Shown one piece after another: positions 17,022 through 26,748 of a stretch of 53,457 nt of DNA. Every line of letters starts with the position of its first letter. Positions within the stretch are counted from its first letter, which is position 1. Position numbers and translations under genes: made by a program. The DNA lies in NCBI GenBank assembly GCA_902464015.1, contig CABQHM010000018.1, forward strand, positions 1 through 53,457, given 5' to 3'. The notes below the pieces were generated by a model that saw only the letters and a list, made by a program, of their open reading frames with translations, had not been told where the DNA came from and searched no databases. The DNA is from an uncultured Coriobacteriales bacterium (lineage in GTDB: Bacteria > Actinomycetota > Coriobacteriia > Coriobacteriales > UMGS124).

Positions 17022-18761
17022 ATGTCGAACCAAGTCATGAATCGTCGCTCGTTCGTGTCGGGAACGCTTGCAGCGGGAACCGCGGCTACAATCGGTCTTG
17101 CTGGCTCTGGGGTTGTCCATGCTGCCGAGCCTGTACAGCCGAGTGGCGCCGAGCCTATGACCGCCGACGCTTACCGCGGGCTCACCTGGAGTTTCGAGGT
17201 GCCGCCGGAGCGGATAGCCGACGATGAAATCTCCCAGACCATCACAGATGACGTCATCGTGGTGGGCTCGGGCGTCGCAGGCCTCATGTGCGCAGCCTCC
17301 GTCGTGGGGCATGGCGGCAAGTGCACGTTGTTCAGCGCTGGCAGCAAGGCCGTCAGCCGCGGTGGCTCAAACCATGCAGTCGGCAGCAAAACCCAGGCTC
17401 GGCTCGGCATTGACTACACGCCCGAAACGGCCGCTGCCTATTTCAACAACGAGATTTCCCGTCAAGGTTATCGCGTGGACTCCCGCAAGTGGTGGAAGTT
17501 CATCAATCACTCTGGCGAAGCGATGGACTGGGTGACCGACATTATGGAGGCCGCTGGCTATCAAACTACGCTCGAGCTCCCCTACAATGACCCCGCTGGA
17601 ACGTTCAGCATCATCTCCGGTGCCCACAACTTCTACGGCCCCGAGATTACAAATACCGCCAACGAGGGCGAGCCGTTGCTCACGGCCACGCTGGAGAAGT
17701 ACATCCTCGACAACGGTGGGTCCGTTACATACAACATGCGTGGCGTGTATCTTGAGCGCGAAGATGGAGAAGATGGCCGAGTAACGGGCATCGTCGCTCA
17801 GGATGCCGACGGTAACTATTTGCGCTACGAGGGCACAAAGGCCGTCGTACTCGCCACGGGCGACTTCTCGGGCGACGCCGACATGATGGCCAAGTACTGC
17901 GGAGCCTTCGCAGATTACGTGGGACCGCAGGCGGGCGATTACGACGTCGAGTTCCGCTTCGGTGGCCTTATGCCTGGCGATGGACAAAAGATGGGCCTGT
18001 GGGCTGGTGCTGCCTGGCAGAACACCACGCCAAATGCGCCCATGATCGGCTGGTACGGGTTCCCCTCGCCCCAATCCGATCGCAACCACCCCGGCATCTT
18101 GCTTAATGTCGAGGGCGAACGCTTCATGAACGAGGACACCTCCTCTGTTTATGCTGGATATGCCATCAGCGGCCAGACCGACCGCAAGGTGTTCACCGTG
18201 TGGGATTCAGACTTCGCCTATCGATTTGACACTTGGGAGGCATTGGGCAACAACATGGACGGCCTGGGCATCGTGCCCGTAAGTGCCGACGAGAAGGCTG
18301 CCGAGTTCGAAAGCGGAGCCGAAGCTGGCACCTACGTGAAGGGCGATACCATCGAGGACGTGCTTGCGCAGCTTGCGGAACAGGGGGGGATTGACGTCGA
18401 GGTGGCCCTGGCAACCATTGAAAAGTACAACGCGGACGTCGACGCTGGATGTGACACTGAGTTTCACAAGGTCGCCGAGACACTCATTCCCATTGAGAAA
18501 GGCCCGTTCTACGGTCAGTACAACCAGCTTGGCAGCAGTCAGTTCCTCTGCGTTTTGGGTGGCTTGCGGACCAGCCCCAACTGCGAGGTTTGCGATGGCG
18601 CCAACAAGCCAATTCCCGGCCTCTACAATGTCGGGTGCATGATGGGTGACTTCTTCGGCACGTTCTACAACTTCCGAGTTCCCGGTCAAAGTATCGGCGC
18701 TACATGCATTACGTTCCCCTATTTGCTCGGAAAGGAGCTTGCCGGAGTCTCGGAGGGGTAG
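17022..18761 (+). CDS. Tat-exported FAD-dependent reductase
   Basis: 579 residues with a Tat signal (MNRRSFVSGTLAAGTAATIGL) and FAD motif (VGSGVAGLMCAASVVGHGGKCTLFSA) at about residue 80. The C-terminus has the subgroup pattern (GLYNVGCMMGDFFGTFYNF, then PGQSIGATCITFPYLLG). GGAAGGGGAAG lies 5-8 bases before the ATG at 17022; an earlier ATG adds nine residues. It is more AT-rich than the reductases at 8033 and 11768. It lies 240 bases after one regulator and 164 bases before another (18926) on the same strand. The 18926 regulator is the probable partner, because the 15339 regulator already has a divergent operon. Confidence 0.88.
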   Translation: MSNQVMNRRSFVSGTLAAGTAATIGLAGSGVVHAAEPVQPSGAEPMTADAYRGLTWSFEVPPERIADDEISQTITDDVIVVGSGVAGLMCAASVVGHGGKCTLFSAGSKAVSRGGSNHAVGSKTQARLGIDYTPETAAAYFNNEISRQGYRVDSRKWWKFINHSGEAMDWVTDIMEAAGYQTTLELPYNDPAGTFSIISGAHNFYGPEITNTANEGEPLLTATLEKYILDNGGSVTYNMRGVYLEREDGEDGRVTGIVAQDADGNYLRYEGTKAVVLATGDFSGDADMMAKYCGAFADYVGPQAGDYDVEFRFGGLMPGDGQKMGLWAGAAWQNTTPNAPMIGWYGFPSPQSDRNHPGILLNVEGERFMNEDTSSVYAGYAISGQTDRKVFTVWDSDFAYRFDTWEALGNNMDGLGIVPVSADEKAAEFESGAEAGTYVKGDTIEDVLAQLAEQGGIDVEVALATIEKYNADVDAGCDTEFHKVAETLIPIEKGPFYGQYNQLGSSQFLCVLGGLRTSPNCEVCDGANKPIPGLYNVGCMMGDFFGTFYNFRVPGQSIGATCITFPYLLGKELAGVSEG

Positions 18762-18867
18762 CGTATCCGCAGCAAACAACCGTCGCCGACATTCTCCGTT
18801 GGATTACAGCCAAGAGTTGCGCTACTCTAACGCTGCCCAGCGTGCAAATGGCTAGTGCGTAAATGGG

Positions 18868-18899
18868 CGGGAGCGTGCGAGTGGCGCGCTCCCGTTTTT
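18868..18899 (+). terminator. Terminator of the 17022-18761 reductase
   Basis: An 8 bp stem (CGGGAGCG / CGCTCCCG, 11-base loop) is followed by TTTTTG, between the reductase and the regulator at 18926, so the two are probably separate transcripts. Confidence 0.85.
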
Positions 18900-18925
18900 G
18901 ACTCTTTGGGGGATGGCGTATTCTG

Positions 18926-20512
18926 ATGGTCTTGGAAGAAACGACAAAGGGGTGCTCAAAATGGCTCGTCATCGTAGGGTACGCCTTGACGCTTGTCTTC
19001 TTCGGCCTGTTCACGGGACGAGTCAATCTGCTGTTTTACGGAAATAGTGCCCAGGATGTCTTTCCGCTCTATGCGCACGCTTCGGAGATAGGCCAGTTCA
19101 GCCTTTTGTTTTGTGCAGGGCTCTTCGCCCGTTCCCGTTCAAGGGCAGTCAATGGTTTTATGCCACTACTTGCCGTGGTTCTTCTGGTTGCAGGCTATGC
19201 CCTGACGCTTTATCAAGCTGTGGGTGAGAATATGCCCATGTGGCTCAGCGCATGCGCCGGCGTTTTCTTTGGGGGTGGGCAGGGCGCAAGCTTTTTGTGC
19301 TGGGCAAGCGTTTACTCACGCATGGATTCGCGTCAGGCGGCTGACTGCATGATTTCAAGCACGCTCTTGTCCGCAATTATTCTTGTTCTCATTGGTCGCG
19401 TCCCGAACACCGTTGCTCTGTTTAGCGCCTTATCGATAGTGGTCATGCTTTGCTGCGTGCTGGTTCTCCAAGGGTCAAGCGCCGTTGGTGGAGGAGGGGC
19501 GCTCACCTCAAATATGGGCGTGCCTGCTGAAATGACAGAAGGGGATAATCGGGCTATTGTCTCGCATGCATCCTTCCACAATTGGGCATTTACCAAGCGT
19601 CGCTCACTGCTCTGCCTGTTCGCCTTGGCATTCGTATGCGGAGCCCAACGGGCGCTTTCCCTCGAAGGCTTTATCTCTCAAGAATCATCTGCAATCATCT
19701 TTCCCCTCGGATATGCACTCGGGGCTGTATTGTTCCAGGGAGTTCTTAACATACAGCGCGACGAGGATGACTACTACCACGTTTATACGGTCCTGCTCGC
19801 TGTCATGGCTACATGCGGTGTGCTTTCATTTGTGCAAAGAGCCGGCATACAAACCGTCTTGTACATTGTGGACAACGTGGCGTTTACCGTTATCTCCATG
19901 TGCGTAGTGTTGATGTCGGTCGACGCAGCAAAAGACACTGCGCGAAGCCCGATGTTTACCGTGGGTGTTACGTGCGGGGCCATGTACTTTTCCATACAAT
20001 TGGGGCGCGTTGTCAGCAACATCGTCATGGGGCTGACAGGCGTGGTAACCATCGGCGCGCTCGTCGTGTCTGTCATCATTGTCTACGTGCTGGCGCTTGC
20101 TGCGATTTCTTCCGGAGTGTTCGTTCGGCAAATGGCCGTGGAATGGAATGGCGAGTTGCAGAACGGAACGACCGGCGGCGCCGATGCGGTTCAATTGCGC
20201 GTCAGCTCAAGAGGACCCGGACAAGAGGCGCACGGGTCCGTTGGAAAGGGCATCATCAGTATCGCCTCTGTCACCGAAGACAGGCTACGGACAAACCCAG
20301 TGTATCGAAGCCGCTTTGGTCTGACCGAACGCGAGCTCGATGTTCTCGTCCTACTGCTAGCCGGGTACAACGCCCCGGATATCTCCAGCTTGCTCGAGAT
20401 ATCCGTCAATACGGTAAAGACGCACCTCAAGGGTATTTACGCTAAATTGGGAGCCCACAATCGTCGCGAGGTAATCGCTATTCTCAATGAGGTTGAGTTG
20501 GAACGGTCTTAG
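18926..20512 (+). CDS. LuxR-type regulator with N-terminal multi-pass membrane domain
   Basis: 528 residues with a polytopic N-terminal domain to about residue 400. A linker precedes the LuxR helix-turn-helix (FGLTERELDVLVLLLAGYNA...ISVNTVKTHLKGIYAKLGAHNR). The ATG at 18926 has only a weak G-rich ribosome binding site, but the first membrane helix begins about 12 residues later, as in the relatives. It is separated from the upstream reductase by a terminator and is convergent with the next regulator gene (51-base gap). Confidence 0.85.
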   Translation: MVLEETTKGCSKWLVIVGYALTLVFFGLFTGRVNLLFYGNSAQDVFPLYAHASEIGQFSLLFCAGLFARSRSRAVNGFMPLLAVVLLVAGYALTLYQAVGENMPMWLSACAGVFFGGGQGASFLCWASVYSRMDSRQAADCMISSTLLSAIILVLIGRVPNTVALFSALSIVVMLCCVLVLQGSSAVGGGGALTSNMGVPAEMTEGDNRAIVSHASFHNWAFTKRRSLLCLFALAFVCGAQRALSLEGFISQESSAIIFPLGYALGAVLFQGVLNIQRDEDDYYHVYTVLLAVMATCGVLSFVQRAGIQTVLYIVDNVAFTVISMCVVLMSVDAAKDTARSPMFTVGVTCGAMYFSIQLGRVVSNIVMGLTGVVTIGALVVSVIIVYVLALAAISSGVFVRQMAVEWNGELQNGTTGGADAVQLRVSSRGPGQEAHGSVGKGIISIASVTEDRLRTNPVYRSRFGLTERELDVLVLLLAGYNAPDISSLLEISVNTVKTHLKGIYAKLGAHNRREVIAILNEVELERS

Positions 20513-20563
20513 GTTTGATGCACGGATTGGGCTTCCCTGCTGCATGCAGAGGCAAGGCCTTCC

Positions 20564-22009
20564 CTATTCCTCGTCCAACTCTGTCTCGACCTCGCGTACA
20601 AGTTCCAGAAGGTCATCTTTCTTGTGGACGCCAAGCTTTTGGTATACGTGGAAGGCGTGAGCACGAGCGGTGCCATCGGATATGCCGAGCTCCCGGCAAA
20701 TGTGGGGACGAGTGAAGCCTTGTGCTAGCATTCGCATGACCTCGACTTCGCGTTTCGTTAGGCCGCCCCGGTTTCCAAGTGTTTCGTACACCTGCTCCCT
20801 GTGCTCGGCGCGCGATGTCTCGAGGCGGCCGATCAGCTCGTCTTCTCGCCGGCTGTAGACGGTGAGGAAGCTTGCGTGCGTTGCCCAGAGCACGACCGAG
20901 TAGGAAAGCAGAGCAGGAATTTGCATGGCCGTACCCATCCCGGAAACCAAAGAGACCGGGAGTGGCGTGCTGCCTGTCGCTACCAGGCCAACAAGCCACC
21001 CAGTGAGCAGCACGGCCTTTTCTGAGAAGCAGAGTCGTGCCTCGTCCATACCGAACGTCTCTTTGAGGCCTGAAATTTGGAAGCATGAAGTGGAAATCCA
21101 GCACGTCCAGCACAGGGACGCCCCGACGGCACTGAAGCCCATCGCAGCCAAATCCTGCCTGCCAAAGATAACGGGAAGGGCAAAGATACCGACGAATATC
21201 AGGGGCACGAGCGGGGAGAGGCGATAAGGCAACGGCCGCTTCGCGCTGAGGGTCAGAAGGCTCGCGACTGAAACGAGGGCTCCGATGAGGCTCGCTTTCC
21301 AGGAAGTGTCTGCGGCGACGAGCGTACTGGCCAAGAGGCCAATCATGATTCCAATTATCCCGCGTACGGCGAGGAACCGAACGAATGCGCCCTTGCGTGT
21401 CGAGTCAAAACCCCTCCGTTTGATTGAAAAGGGAACTTGAGGGAGAACGAGCAGGATGGAAGAGGCCATGCGCGACAGGCACTCAATTGCCGGCTCGCAT
21501 GCGGGGAAGCATTCAGACGCCGCGATGGCGAGCAGAAGGACAGCCGCCGTCAGCGTCGAGGTCATTACGACGTTTGTGCCGGCCGAACGCTTGTCCAGCG
21601 AGGCAAACGAGAGGCCCCAGAGCAGCACAAGGGGCATTATGGAGCAAGTTTGTACCACCTGATAGGCAACGGACATAAAAGGTGACGGTGACGACTCAAC
21701 CCCGCCTGGACCAGAGGCAAAGACCAGCGCGAGGGCGATGGCCGACCCAAGCGCGCCTAGTGCGGCGACGGCAATACGGAAGTGACGGCGAACGAACAGT
21801 TCCGCCCAGGCGACTGCGGCGCCGCAGACGGGCACGCTCAGCGCGGTGCACAACCATGTGGTCTCGTTGAGGAACGCCGGCTGTACCCCAGCACAAGATT
21901 GAATGGGAAGCAGCGCCAGAGCCATAGACGACCAGTGGAGCGCCGCGCCTACGACCAGCACCCAGTAAATCTCATATCGCTTTGGTTTGGAGCCAGTCGA
22001 TTCAGCCAC
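20564..22009 (-). CDS. LuxR-type regulator with N-terminal multi-pass membrane domain
   Basis: About 481 residues: a membrane domain, then a LuxR helix-turn-helix (GGLTKREVEVMRMLAQGFTR...GISDGTARAHAFHVYQKLGVHKK) and an acidic tail. I prefer the GTG at 22009, which follows GGAGGGA by a few bases and leaves about 12 residues before the first helix. ATGs at 22042 and 22096 lack ribosome binding sites, and the latter would place the palindromic sites inside the gene. It is divergent from the reductase at 22247. Confidence 0.82.
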   Translation of the reverse strand: MAESTGSKPKRYEIYWVLVVGAALHWSSMALALLPIQSCAGVQPAFLNETTWLCTALSVPVCGAAVAWAELFVRRHFRIAVAALGALGSAIALALVFASGPGGVESSPSPFMSVAYQVVQTCSIMPLVLLWGLSFASLDKRSAGTNVVMTSTLTAAVLLLAIAASECFPACEPAIECLSRMASSILLVLPQVPFSIKRRGFDSTRKGAFVRFLAVRGIIGIMIGLLASTLVAADTSWKASLIGALVSVASLLTLSAKRPLPYRLSPLVPLIFVGIFALPVIFGRQDLAAMGFSAVGASLCWTCWISTSCFQISGLKETFGMDEARLCFSEKAVLLTGWLVGLVATGSTPLPVSLVSGMGTAMQIPALLSYSVVLWATHASFLTVYSRREDELIGRLETSRAEHREQVYETLGNRGGLTKREVEVMRMLAQGFTRPHICRELGISDGTARAHAFHVYQKLGVHKKDDLLELVREVETELDEE

Positions 22010-22052
22010 ATTCCCTCCGACGCATGAGCACTGAGCAACCATCCCATTGTAT

Positions 22053-22107
22053 GGCGACACTATCGCCGCTATATAAGCGAATCGCTTAAATGCCATCTAT
22101 TAGGCAT
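22053..22107. promoter_or_regulatory. Cluster of inverted repeats in the divergent promoter (candidate operators)
   Basis: Three inverted repeats lie within 55 bases: GGCGA-N5-TCGCC (22053-22067), the 15 bp perfect palindrome TAAGCGAATCGCTTA (22074-22088), and ATGCC-N8-GGCAT (22090-22107). They lie between the divergent starts of the regulator and its reductase, where a LuxR-type dimer would bind. The assignment to that regulator is inference. Confidence 0.6.
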
Positions 22108-22246
22108 TCTAATACCCGGATGCCGATGCGCCCGTCTTCAGCCGGGATGAAGATTGTTTCAGCCTGGCGCAAGGGGCGCCTCGGCTGGAAATCCGCGCAG
22201 GGGGGATGTGCCCAAGGCGCGGAGACCTCGGGAAAGGGGTAGCATC

Positions 22247-23902
22247 ATGAGTAAGAAAGACCTGAGCCGCCGTGGTTTCGTCAAGGGGGCTGGCGCAGCT
22301 GCGGTCGGAGGGGCGCTCGTGGCGACACCCGCGCTGGCTGATGGCGCGAAGACCGTGAGCTTCTCTTACGTTGATACCGTGCAGTGGGACGAAGAGTACG
22401 ACGTTGTGGTCGTGGGCTACGGCGGCGCCGGTTCTGTTTCCGCCATTACAGCCGCCGAGAACGGCGCGAAGGTCCTGTTGACCGAGAAAGCGCCCGATGG
22501 CGATCAGGGCGGCAACACCCGCTACTGCGAGCAGTATTTCAACATCCCCAACACCTACGAAGACGGCGTGGCTTACTTCTCCGCGTTCGCCAAGGGTTTT
22601 GACACGGCAGACGAAGATGTCATCGATTACATGGCGAAGGGCGCTGCCGGGGTTGGCGACTGGCTGCTGGCTCACGGGGCTACGACGTTCTCCTCTGCCA
22701 TTGCCGGCGCTACCGACGGCATCACGCTCGACATGGTTTCCACGGTCGAGGGGCGCGACTGGTATTTCGAGCTGCCGGATGGTACGGTCGGCCTCTCCGA
22801 GTTCCCCGTTTGGCCCGATGGCACGCCCAACGACGGCCGTGTCTGCGAGTTCATGATGGTGGACGCGCCGGACAACCAGGAGAAGAAGTACTGGCACCTG
22901 CTCATGGACAACGTCGAGTCACTTGCCGACTCCATTGATGTCTGGCTCGACTCTCCCGCTAGGCACCTCATCCAGGACCCGTTTAGCAAGACCGTGCTCG
23001 GCGTGCAGGTTGAGCACGAGGGCGCTGTTATTAACGTGCGCGCCAAGAACGGCGTCGTCCTTGCATGCGGAAGCTACGAGGGCAACCAGGAGATGTTCGA
23101 GAACTACGCCGAGAAGCCCCAAGCCTACCCCATCGGCAGTGTCTACAACACCGGCGACGGCATCACGATGGGCCTCGAGGTCGGTGCCGACCTGTGGCAC
23201 ATGGCGGCTCTTTCCGGTCCGTGGATCGTTGCAAAGCTTGGCGACCAGGAGCGCTGCTTCTCAACGACATATTCCAAGCAGCGCATCACGACTGCCGGCA
23301 ACTGCATCAACGTCGGCGGCGATGCCAAGCGCTTCATGAACGACTCCGGCAATTGCAAGCACGGGCATGTCGAGTACGGTGGAACCTGGATCAGCCAGGT
23401 CACGCCCGACGTCATGTGGGCCATCATGGACTCCACGGCGCGCAACGGCGAGGGCGACATCATGCTTATCGATGATGACCACCTTTTCAAGGCCGACACT
23501 ATTGAGGAGCTTGCTGGTCTGGTTGACCTCGATGCCGAGACGCTTGTCGAAACCGTCGAGGGTTGGAACAAGATTGTTGAGGATGGCGTTGACCCGCAGT
23601 TCGGTCGCGACCCGTACACGCTTGCACCGATCGAGACTGCGCCGTTCTATGCCGTGCGACTCTATCCCGCATGCGTGAACTGCCAGGGAGGCCCCAAGCG
23701 CAACACGAACTGCGAGGTTCTCGACCCGAGCGGCAACCCCATCCCCAACCTGTACAGCGCGGGCGAGCTCGGCTCCTTCTGGGCGGGCGTGTACTGCTGC
23801 GGCGGCAACATCGCAGAGACGGTTTACACCGGCCGTACCGCGGGCGAGAACGCCGCTAAGGCCAAGGATGCCCCCGCGCCCGTTGAGCTGACCGTGGCGT
23901 AA
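22247..23902 (+). CDS. Tat-exported FAD-dependent reductase
   Basis: 551 residues with a Tat signal (SRRGFVKGAGAAAVGGALVA), cleaved near ALA. The FAD motif is VGYGGAGSVSAITAAENGAKVLLTEK at about residue 48, followed by GGNTRYC. The C-terminal half carries NCQGGPKRN in place of HxTxGG and ends GELGSFWAGVYCCGGNIAET, a layout shared with 28156-29754. These two form a second subgroup. AAGGGG stands 8 bases before the ATG at 22247. The gene faces the regulator at 20564-22009 across a promoter with several palindromes. Confidence 0.9.
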   Translation: MSKKDLSRRGFVKGAGAAAVGGALVATPALADGAKTVSFSYVDTVQWDEEYDVVVVGYGGAGSVSAITAAENGAKVLLTEKAPDGDQGGNTRYCEQYFNIPNTYEDGVAYFSAFAKGFDTADEDVIDYMAKGAAGVGDWLLAHGATTFSSAIAGATDGITLDMVSTVEGRDWYFELPDGTVGLSEFPVWPDGTPNDGRVCEFMMVDAPDNQEKKYWHLLMDNVESLADSIDVWLDSPARHLIQDPFSKTVLGVQVEHEGAVINVRAKNGVVLACGSYEGNQEMFENYAEKPQAYPIGSVYNTGDGITMGLEVGADLWHMAALSGPWIVAKLGDQERCFSTTYSKQRITTAGNCINVGGDAKRFMNDSGNCKHGHVEYGGTWISQVTPDVMWAIMDSTARNGEGDIMLIDDDHLFKADTIEELAGLVDLDAETLVETVEGWNKIVEDGVDPQFGRDPYTLAPIETAPFYAVRLYPACVNCQGGPKRNTNCEVLDPSGNPIPNLYSAGELGSFWAGVYCCGGNIAETVYTGRTAGENAAKAKDAPAPVELTVA

Positions 23903-23948
23903 GACGGCGAGGCTGTCCGCAGTTGGGCAACCAGCGGAAAAGGATGGA

Positions 23949-23993
23949 GCGGCCCCGTCCCGGAGGACTTTCCGGGACGGGGCCGCACTTTTG
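23949..23993 (+). terminator. Strong terminator of the 22247-23902 reductase
   Basis: A perfect 16 bp GC-rich stem (GCGGCCCCGTCCCGGA and complement) with a 6-base loop is followed by ACTTTTG, about 46 bases after the stop codon. Confidence 0.9.
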
Positions 23994-24124
23994 TTGCCAG
24001 GCTGGGCTGTTTTCCGCCGAGTAGCGTGAAGGTCCTGCGTGTGAATAAGCGCAAGTTAAGAAAAAAATGCCGTATATATCGACGGAACGGCTGACGGCGC
24101 GCGGGCTGTCGGGCTTTCCGTGCG

Positions 24125-24161
24125 ACTCGGTGCACAGCCTTTTTGTCGATGTGCACCGAGT
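24125..24161 (-). terminator. Hairpin after the iron-sulfur subunit gene
   Basis: Perfect 12 bp arms (ACTCGGTGCACA / TGTGCACCGAGT) with a 13-base loop lie 14 bases beyond the minus-strand stop at 24175. No U-run follows directly, so termination strength is uncertain. Confidence 0.55.
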
Positions 24162-24174
24162 TCGGATGAGTTGT

Positions 24175-24882
24175 TTACGCGTAGCTCGGCTTGATGCCGC
24201 GTTCTTCGGCGGCGGCGCGCAGGATCTGCCAGGCCTTCAGGTGCTCGATGTCGCTGCTCGCGCAGACCTGGTCGCAGGTACCGCATTGGATGCAGCGGTA
24301 GAGGCCGCGGTTCACGGCCTCCATGACGCGGTCGCCGCTGTCGAGCGGGTCGAGGTGACGGTACGCCTCGGCCAGCAGGGCGGCCGGCCCGGCGAAGTCG
24401 TCGTAATGCTCGGCCATGACGGGGCACGCCGCGTTGCACACGCCGCAACGGCAGCAGTACTCGATGCCGTACATTTCCATCATGGTGTCGTGGTCGAAGG
24501 AGGACGGGTCCACCGCGATGGTCTCGGCGTCGAAGGGCTCCACCCGCACGCGGTTGTAGATGTCGGTCAGCTGGTTGTCGAATGCGCCCTTGTCGACGAT
24601 GAGGTCGCGGATGACGCGGAAGCCCCTGAGGGGCTCGATCGTGTGGTCCTCGTCCGTCAGGAACTCCGTGCACATGAGCGTGGGCCTACCGTCGAGCATC
24701 ATGGCGCAGCGTCCGCAAGCGCGGGCGCGGCAGCTGTGGTCGTAGTTCACATGGGCGACCTGCTCGTCGAAGCGCATGATGGCGCGCAGGCCGGTCATGT
24801 GCTCCTCAAAGGGTATGTCTCCGCTCACATAGTGGGGCTCGGCGTCCACGGCGGGGTCGAACTTGTATACGGTCAGCTTCAT
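24175..24882 (-). CDS. Fumarate reductase/succinate dehydrogenase-type iron-sulfur subunit
   Basis: 235 residues of the SdhB/FrdB family, carrying electrons to the flavoprotein encoded upstream. The [2Fe-2S] ligands are C51, C56, C59 and C71. One cluster motif, CxxCxxCxxxCP, uses C143, C146, C149 and C153. The second, CIQCGTCDQVC (C197, C200, C203, C207), has four Cys in a ferredoxin-like spacing instead of the usual three for a [3Fe-4S] centre. So it may hold [2Fe-2S] plus two [4Fe-4S] clusters. It has no signal peptide and could be exported by riding with the Tat flavoprotein (inference). AAAGGA precedes the ATG. The gap to the upstream gene is 36 bases. No membrane-anchor gene is adjacent. 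Confidence 0.9.
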   Translation of the reverse strand: MKLTVYKFDPAVDAEPHYVSGDIPFEEHMTGLRAIMRFDEQVAHVNYDHSCRARACGRCAMMLDGRPTLMCTEFLTDEDHTIEPLRGFRVIRDLIVDKGAFDNQLTDIYNRVRVEPFDAETIAVDPSSFDHDTMMEMYGIEYCCRCGVCNAACPVMAEHYDDFAGPAALLAEAYRHLDPLDSGDRVMEAVNRGLYRCIQCGTCDQVCASSDIEHLKAWQILRAAAEERGIKPSYA

Positions 24883-24918
24883 GGCGCTGTCCTTTCTTTC
24901 CTGTTGCCTGTTTGCCGT

Positions 24919-26748
24919 TTATGCCTCGAGCGGCGGGTACGGGCGCTTCTCAAACATCATCTCGCCGTTTTCCAGGTGGCAGGCAAGCATGCAGTTCCAG
25001 TTCTCGTCGTCGCGCTCGGGGAACTCGGGGCGCAGGTAGCAGCCGCGGGTCTCCTCGCGCAGCAGCGAGGCGCGGATGCTGACCTCGGCGCAGTCGAGCA
25101 GGTTGTAGTTCTCGATTGCCGTCTTCCAGTCAACGTTGAACGTCGTGGAGTCGTCGGCCAGGACCTGCCTGGGCATGTCCTCGGTGCGGATGCGCTCGAG
25201 CTCGGCGATGGCCTCCTCCATCATCTCTGTCGAGCGGTAGATGGTGAAGCCCCGGTAGCCGGCCTCCTGAATTTTGCGGCGAATCTCAAAGGGGCGCAGG
25301 CCGTCCTCACACGTGCGCGTGCGGATCTCGGCGAGGCGTGCGTGCTCGCGGGCCACCTCGTCCCAGTCGATCTGCGCGCCCGTGTCCCCGGCTTCGGCCA
25401 GAGCGTCCAGATAGTTGCACGCGCACTCGCCCGTGTAGCTGCCGTAGAGGCGGTTGTGCATGCAGTGCGGGCCGCCGTTCTCGCCGCATGCGCCCGCGCC
25501 GCGCTCGTCGAAGAGGCCCTGCCACTCGGTCATCATCGTCGCGTCGATGACGGGCTCGCCGCCGTGCTCGTACATCTCTGCGGCGACCTCGGTGAACTTG
25601 CCGATGGGGTCGTAGCCGTGCTCCTGGAAGAACGCAACGTTGCGCATGATGGGGTAGCGGACGTTGTCGAACGAGTGCTCGTCGTAGTGGACGTAGACGC
25701 CGTCGTGCTCGGTGCCCTTGCCCTCCTCGAACACGAGGCGTCCGATGCGCTGGCTCATGCCGAGGTTGCCGTTGACCTGCTCGCCGTCGGCGAAGATGCG
25801 CTCGTGGTCGGCGTCGTAGAGGATTTCCAGCTCGCCGGCGTCGGCGCCGATGCCGCAGCCGAAGGTGTGCGCGACGTCCTCGTACACGATGGAGTTGTAG
25901 TCGTACTGGGCAAATTCGGCCTCGCCGATTGTCGCGCCCTTGCGGAAAGCGGCCATGGAGACATCGCCGGTGTTGTCCGTCGAGTTGATGCCGCGGTAGC
26001 CCACGCTGAGCCAGCCGTGGAACTGTGTGCCACCGCCTGCCGCCATGATGGTGGCAGCGGCGCGGATGACGCGCGTTTTGCCGGTGGGCAGATGGATGCC
26101 CATGGCTCCCACGCAGCGGCCGTCGGTCACGAGGAGGTCCGTGACCATGGTCTGGTCCATGACCTCCACCCGGCCCTTGTCGAGCAGGTCGTCCGCTTCG
26201 CGACGGTAGAACGACGAGCACACGGACCACGGCAAGACTTCAGTCTCGGGTTTTGGCAGTCCGTTTTCGTCGCGCCAGACAAGCGTCTGGCCGTGGTTGA
26301 TGGAGGACACCCAGGGGTTGAACTCGTTGCCGCCCAGATAGCTCCAAGCAGCGAGCGGGATGGTTCCGTCGATGAGCATCCACCCGTCGTGGCGGAAGCC
26401 GCAGTAATCCCACCACAGCATCCAAGCGTCCCAGCTCATGGAAGAGGCCCCTGCATGGCGGAACGGGCCCTTCTCCACCATGAGGACCTGCTTGCCGCGC
26501 TCCAGGGCACGCTGCGTTGCCCAGGTGGCGCCGCTGCCGGTGCCGATGACGAGCAGCTCCGTGTTGAAGACCTCCCAATCCGGGTTGCCGGTGGCTGCGG
26601 TGGCCGCCTCGTCGGCATGCGCTTGCGTGACGACACCGAGGGGGGCCGGTCCGGCGAGGTTCGCCATGGCTGCGGCCGCCCCTGCGCCTGCTAGCCCGCT
26701 TGCCGCACCTTTCAGGAATTCCCTGCGTGGCAGTGCGATGTTCGGCAT
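24919..26748 (-). CDS. Tat-exported FrdA/AprA-like flavoprotein subunit
   Basis: 609 residues with a Tat signal (PRREFLKGAASGLAGAGAAAA). The FAD motif is IGTGSGATWATQRALERGKQ at about residue 66. A family C-terminal domain includes SLLREETRGCYLRPEFPERD. The usual HPT substrate motif after TGDVSMAAF is absent (EAEFAQYD instead), so it is probably not a fumarate reductase; AprA-like and other two-subunit dehydrogenases share this fold. GGGAGG stands 9 bases before the ATG at 26748. It forms an operon with the iron-sulfur gene, is divergent from a LysR regulator, and is the only reductase here paired with LysR rather than a membrane LuxR protein. Confidence 0.88.
   Translation of the reverse strand: MPNIALPRREFLKGAASGLAGAGAAAAMANLAGPAPLGVVTQAHADEAATAATGNPDWEVFNTELLVIGTGSGATWATQRALERGKQVLMVEKGPFRHAGASSMSWDAWMLWWDYCGFRHDGWMLIDGTIPLAAWSYLGGNEFNPWVSSINHGQTLVWRDENGLPKPETEVLPWSVCSSFYRREADDLLDKGRVEVMDQTMVTDLLVTDGRCVGAMGIHLPTGKTRVIRAAATIMAAGGGTQFHGWLSVGYRGINSTDNTGDVSMAAFRKGATIGEAEFAQYDYNSIVYEDVAHTFGCGIGADAGELEILYDADHERIFADGEQVNGNLGMSQRIGRLVFEEGKGTEHDGVYVHYDEHSFDNVRYPIMRNVAFFQEHGYDPIGKFTEVAAEMYEHGGEPVIDATMMTEWQGLFDERGAGACGENGGPHCMHNRLYGSYTGECACNYLDALAEAGDTGAQIDWDEVAREHARLAEIRTRTCEDGLRPFEIRRKIQEAGYRGFTIYRSTEMMEEAIAELERIRTEDMPRQVLADDSTTFNVDWKTAIENYNLLDCAEVSIRASLLREETRGCYLRPEFPERDDENWNCMLACHLENGEMMFEKRPYPPLEA

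Noticed and set aside
24067..26694. Long open frame antisense to the flavoprotein/iron-sulfur operon
   Set aside because: It arises from high GC on the opposite strand, has no ribosome binding site or domain pattern, and covers two genes with clear motifs.
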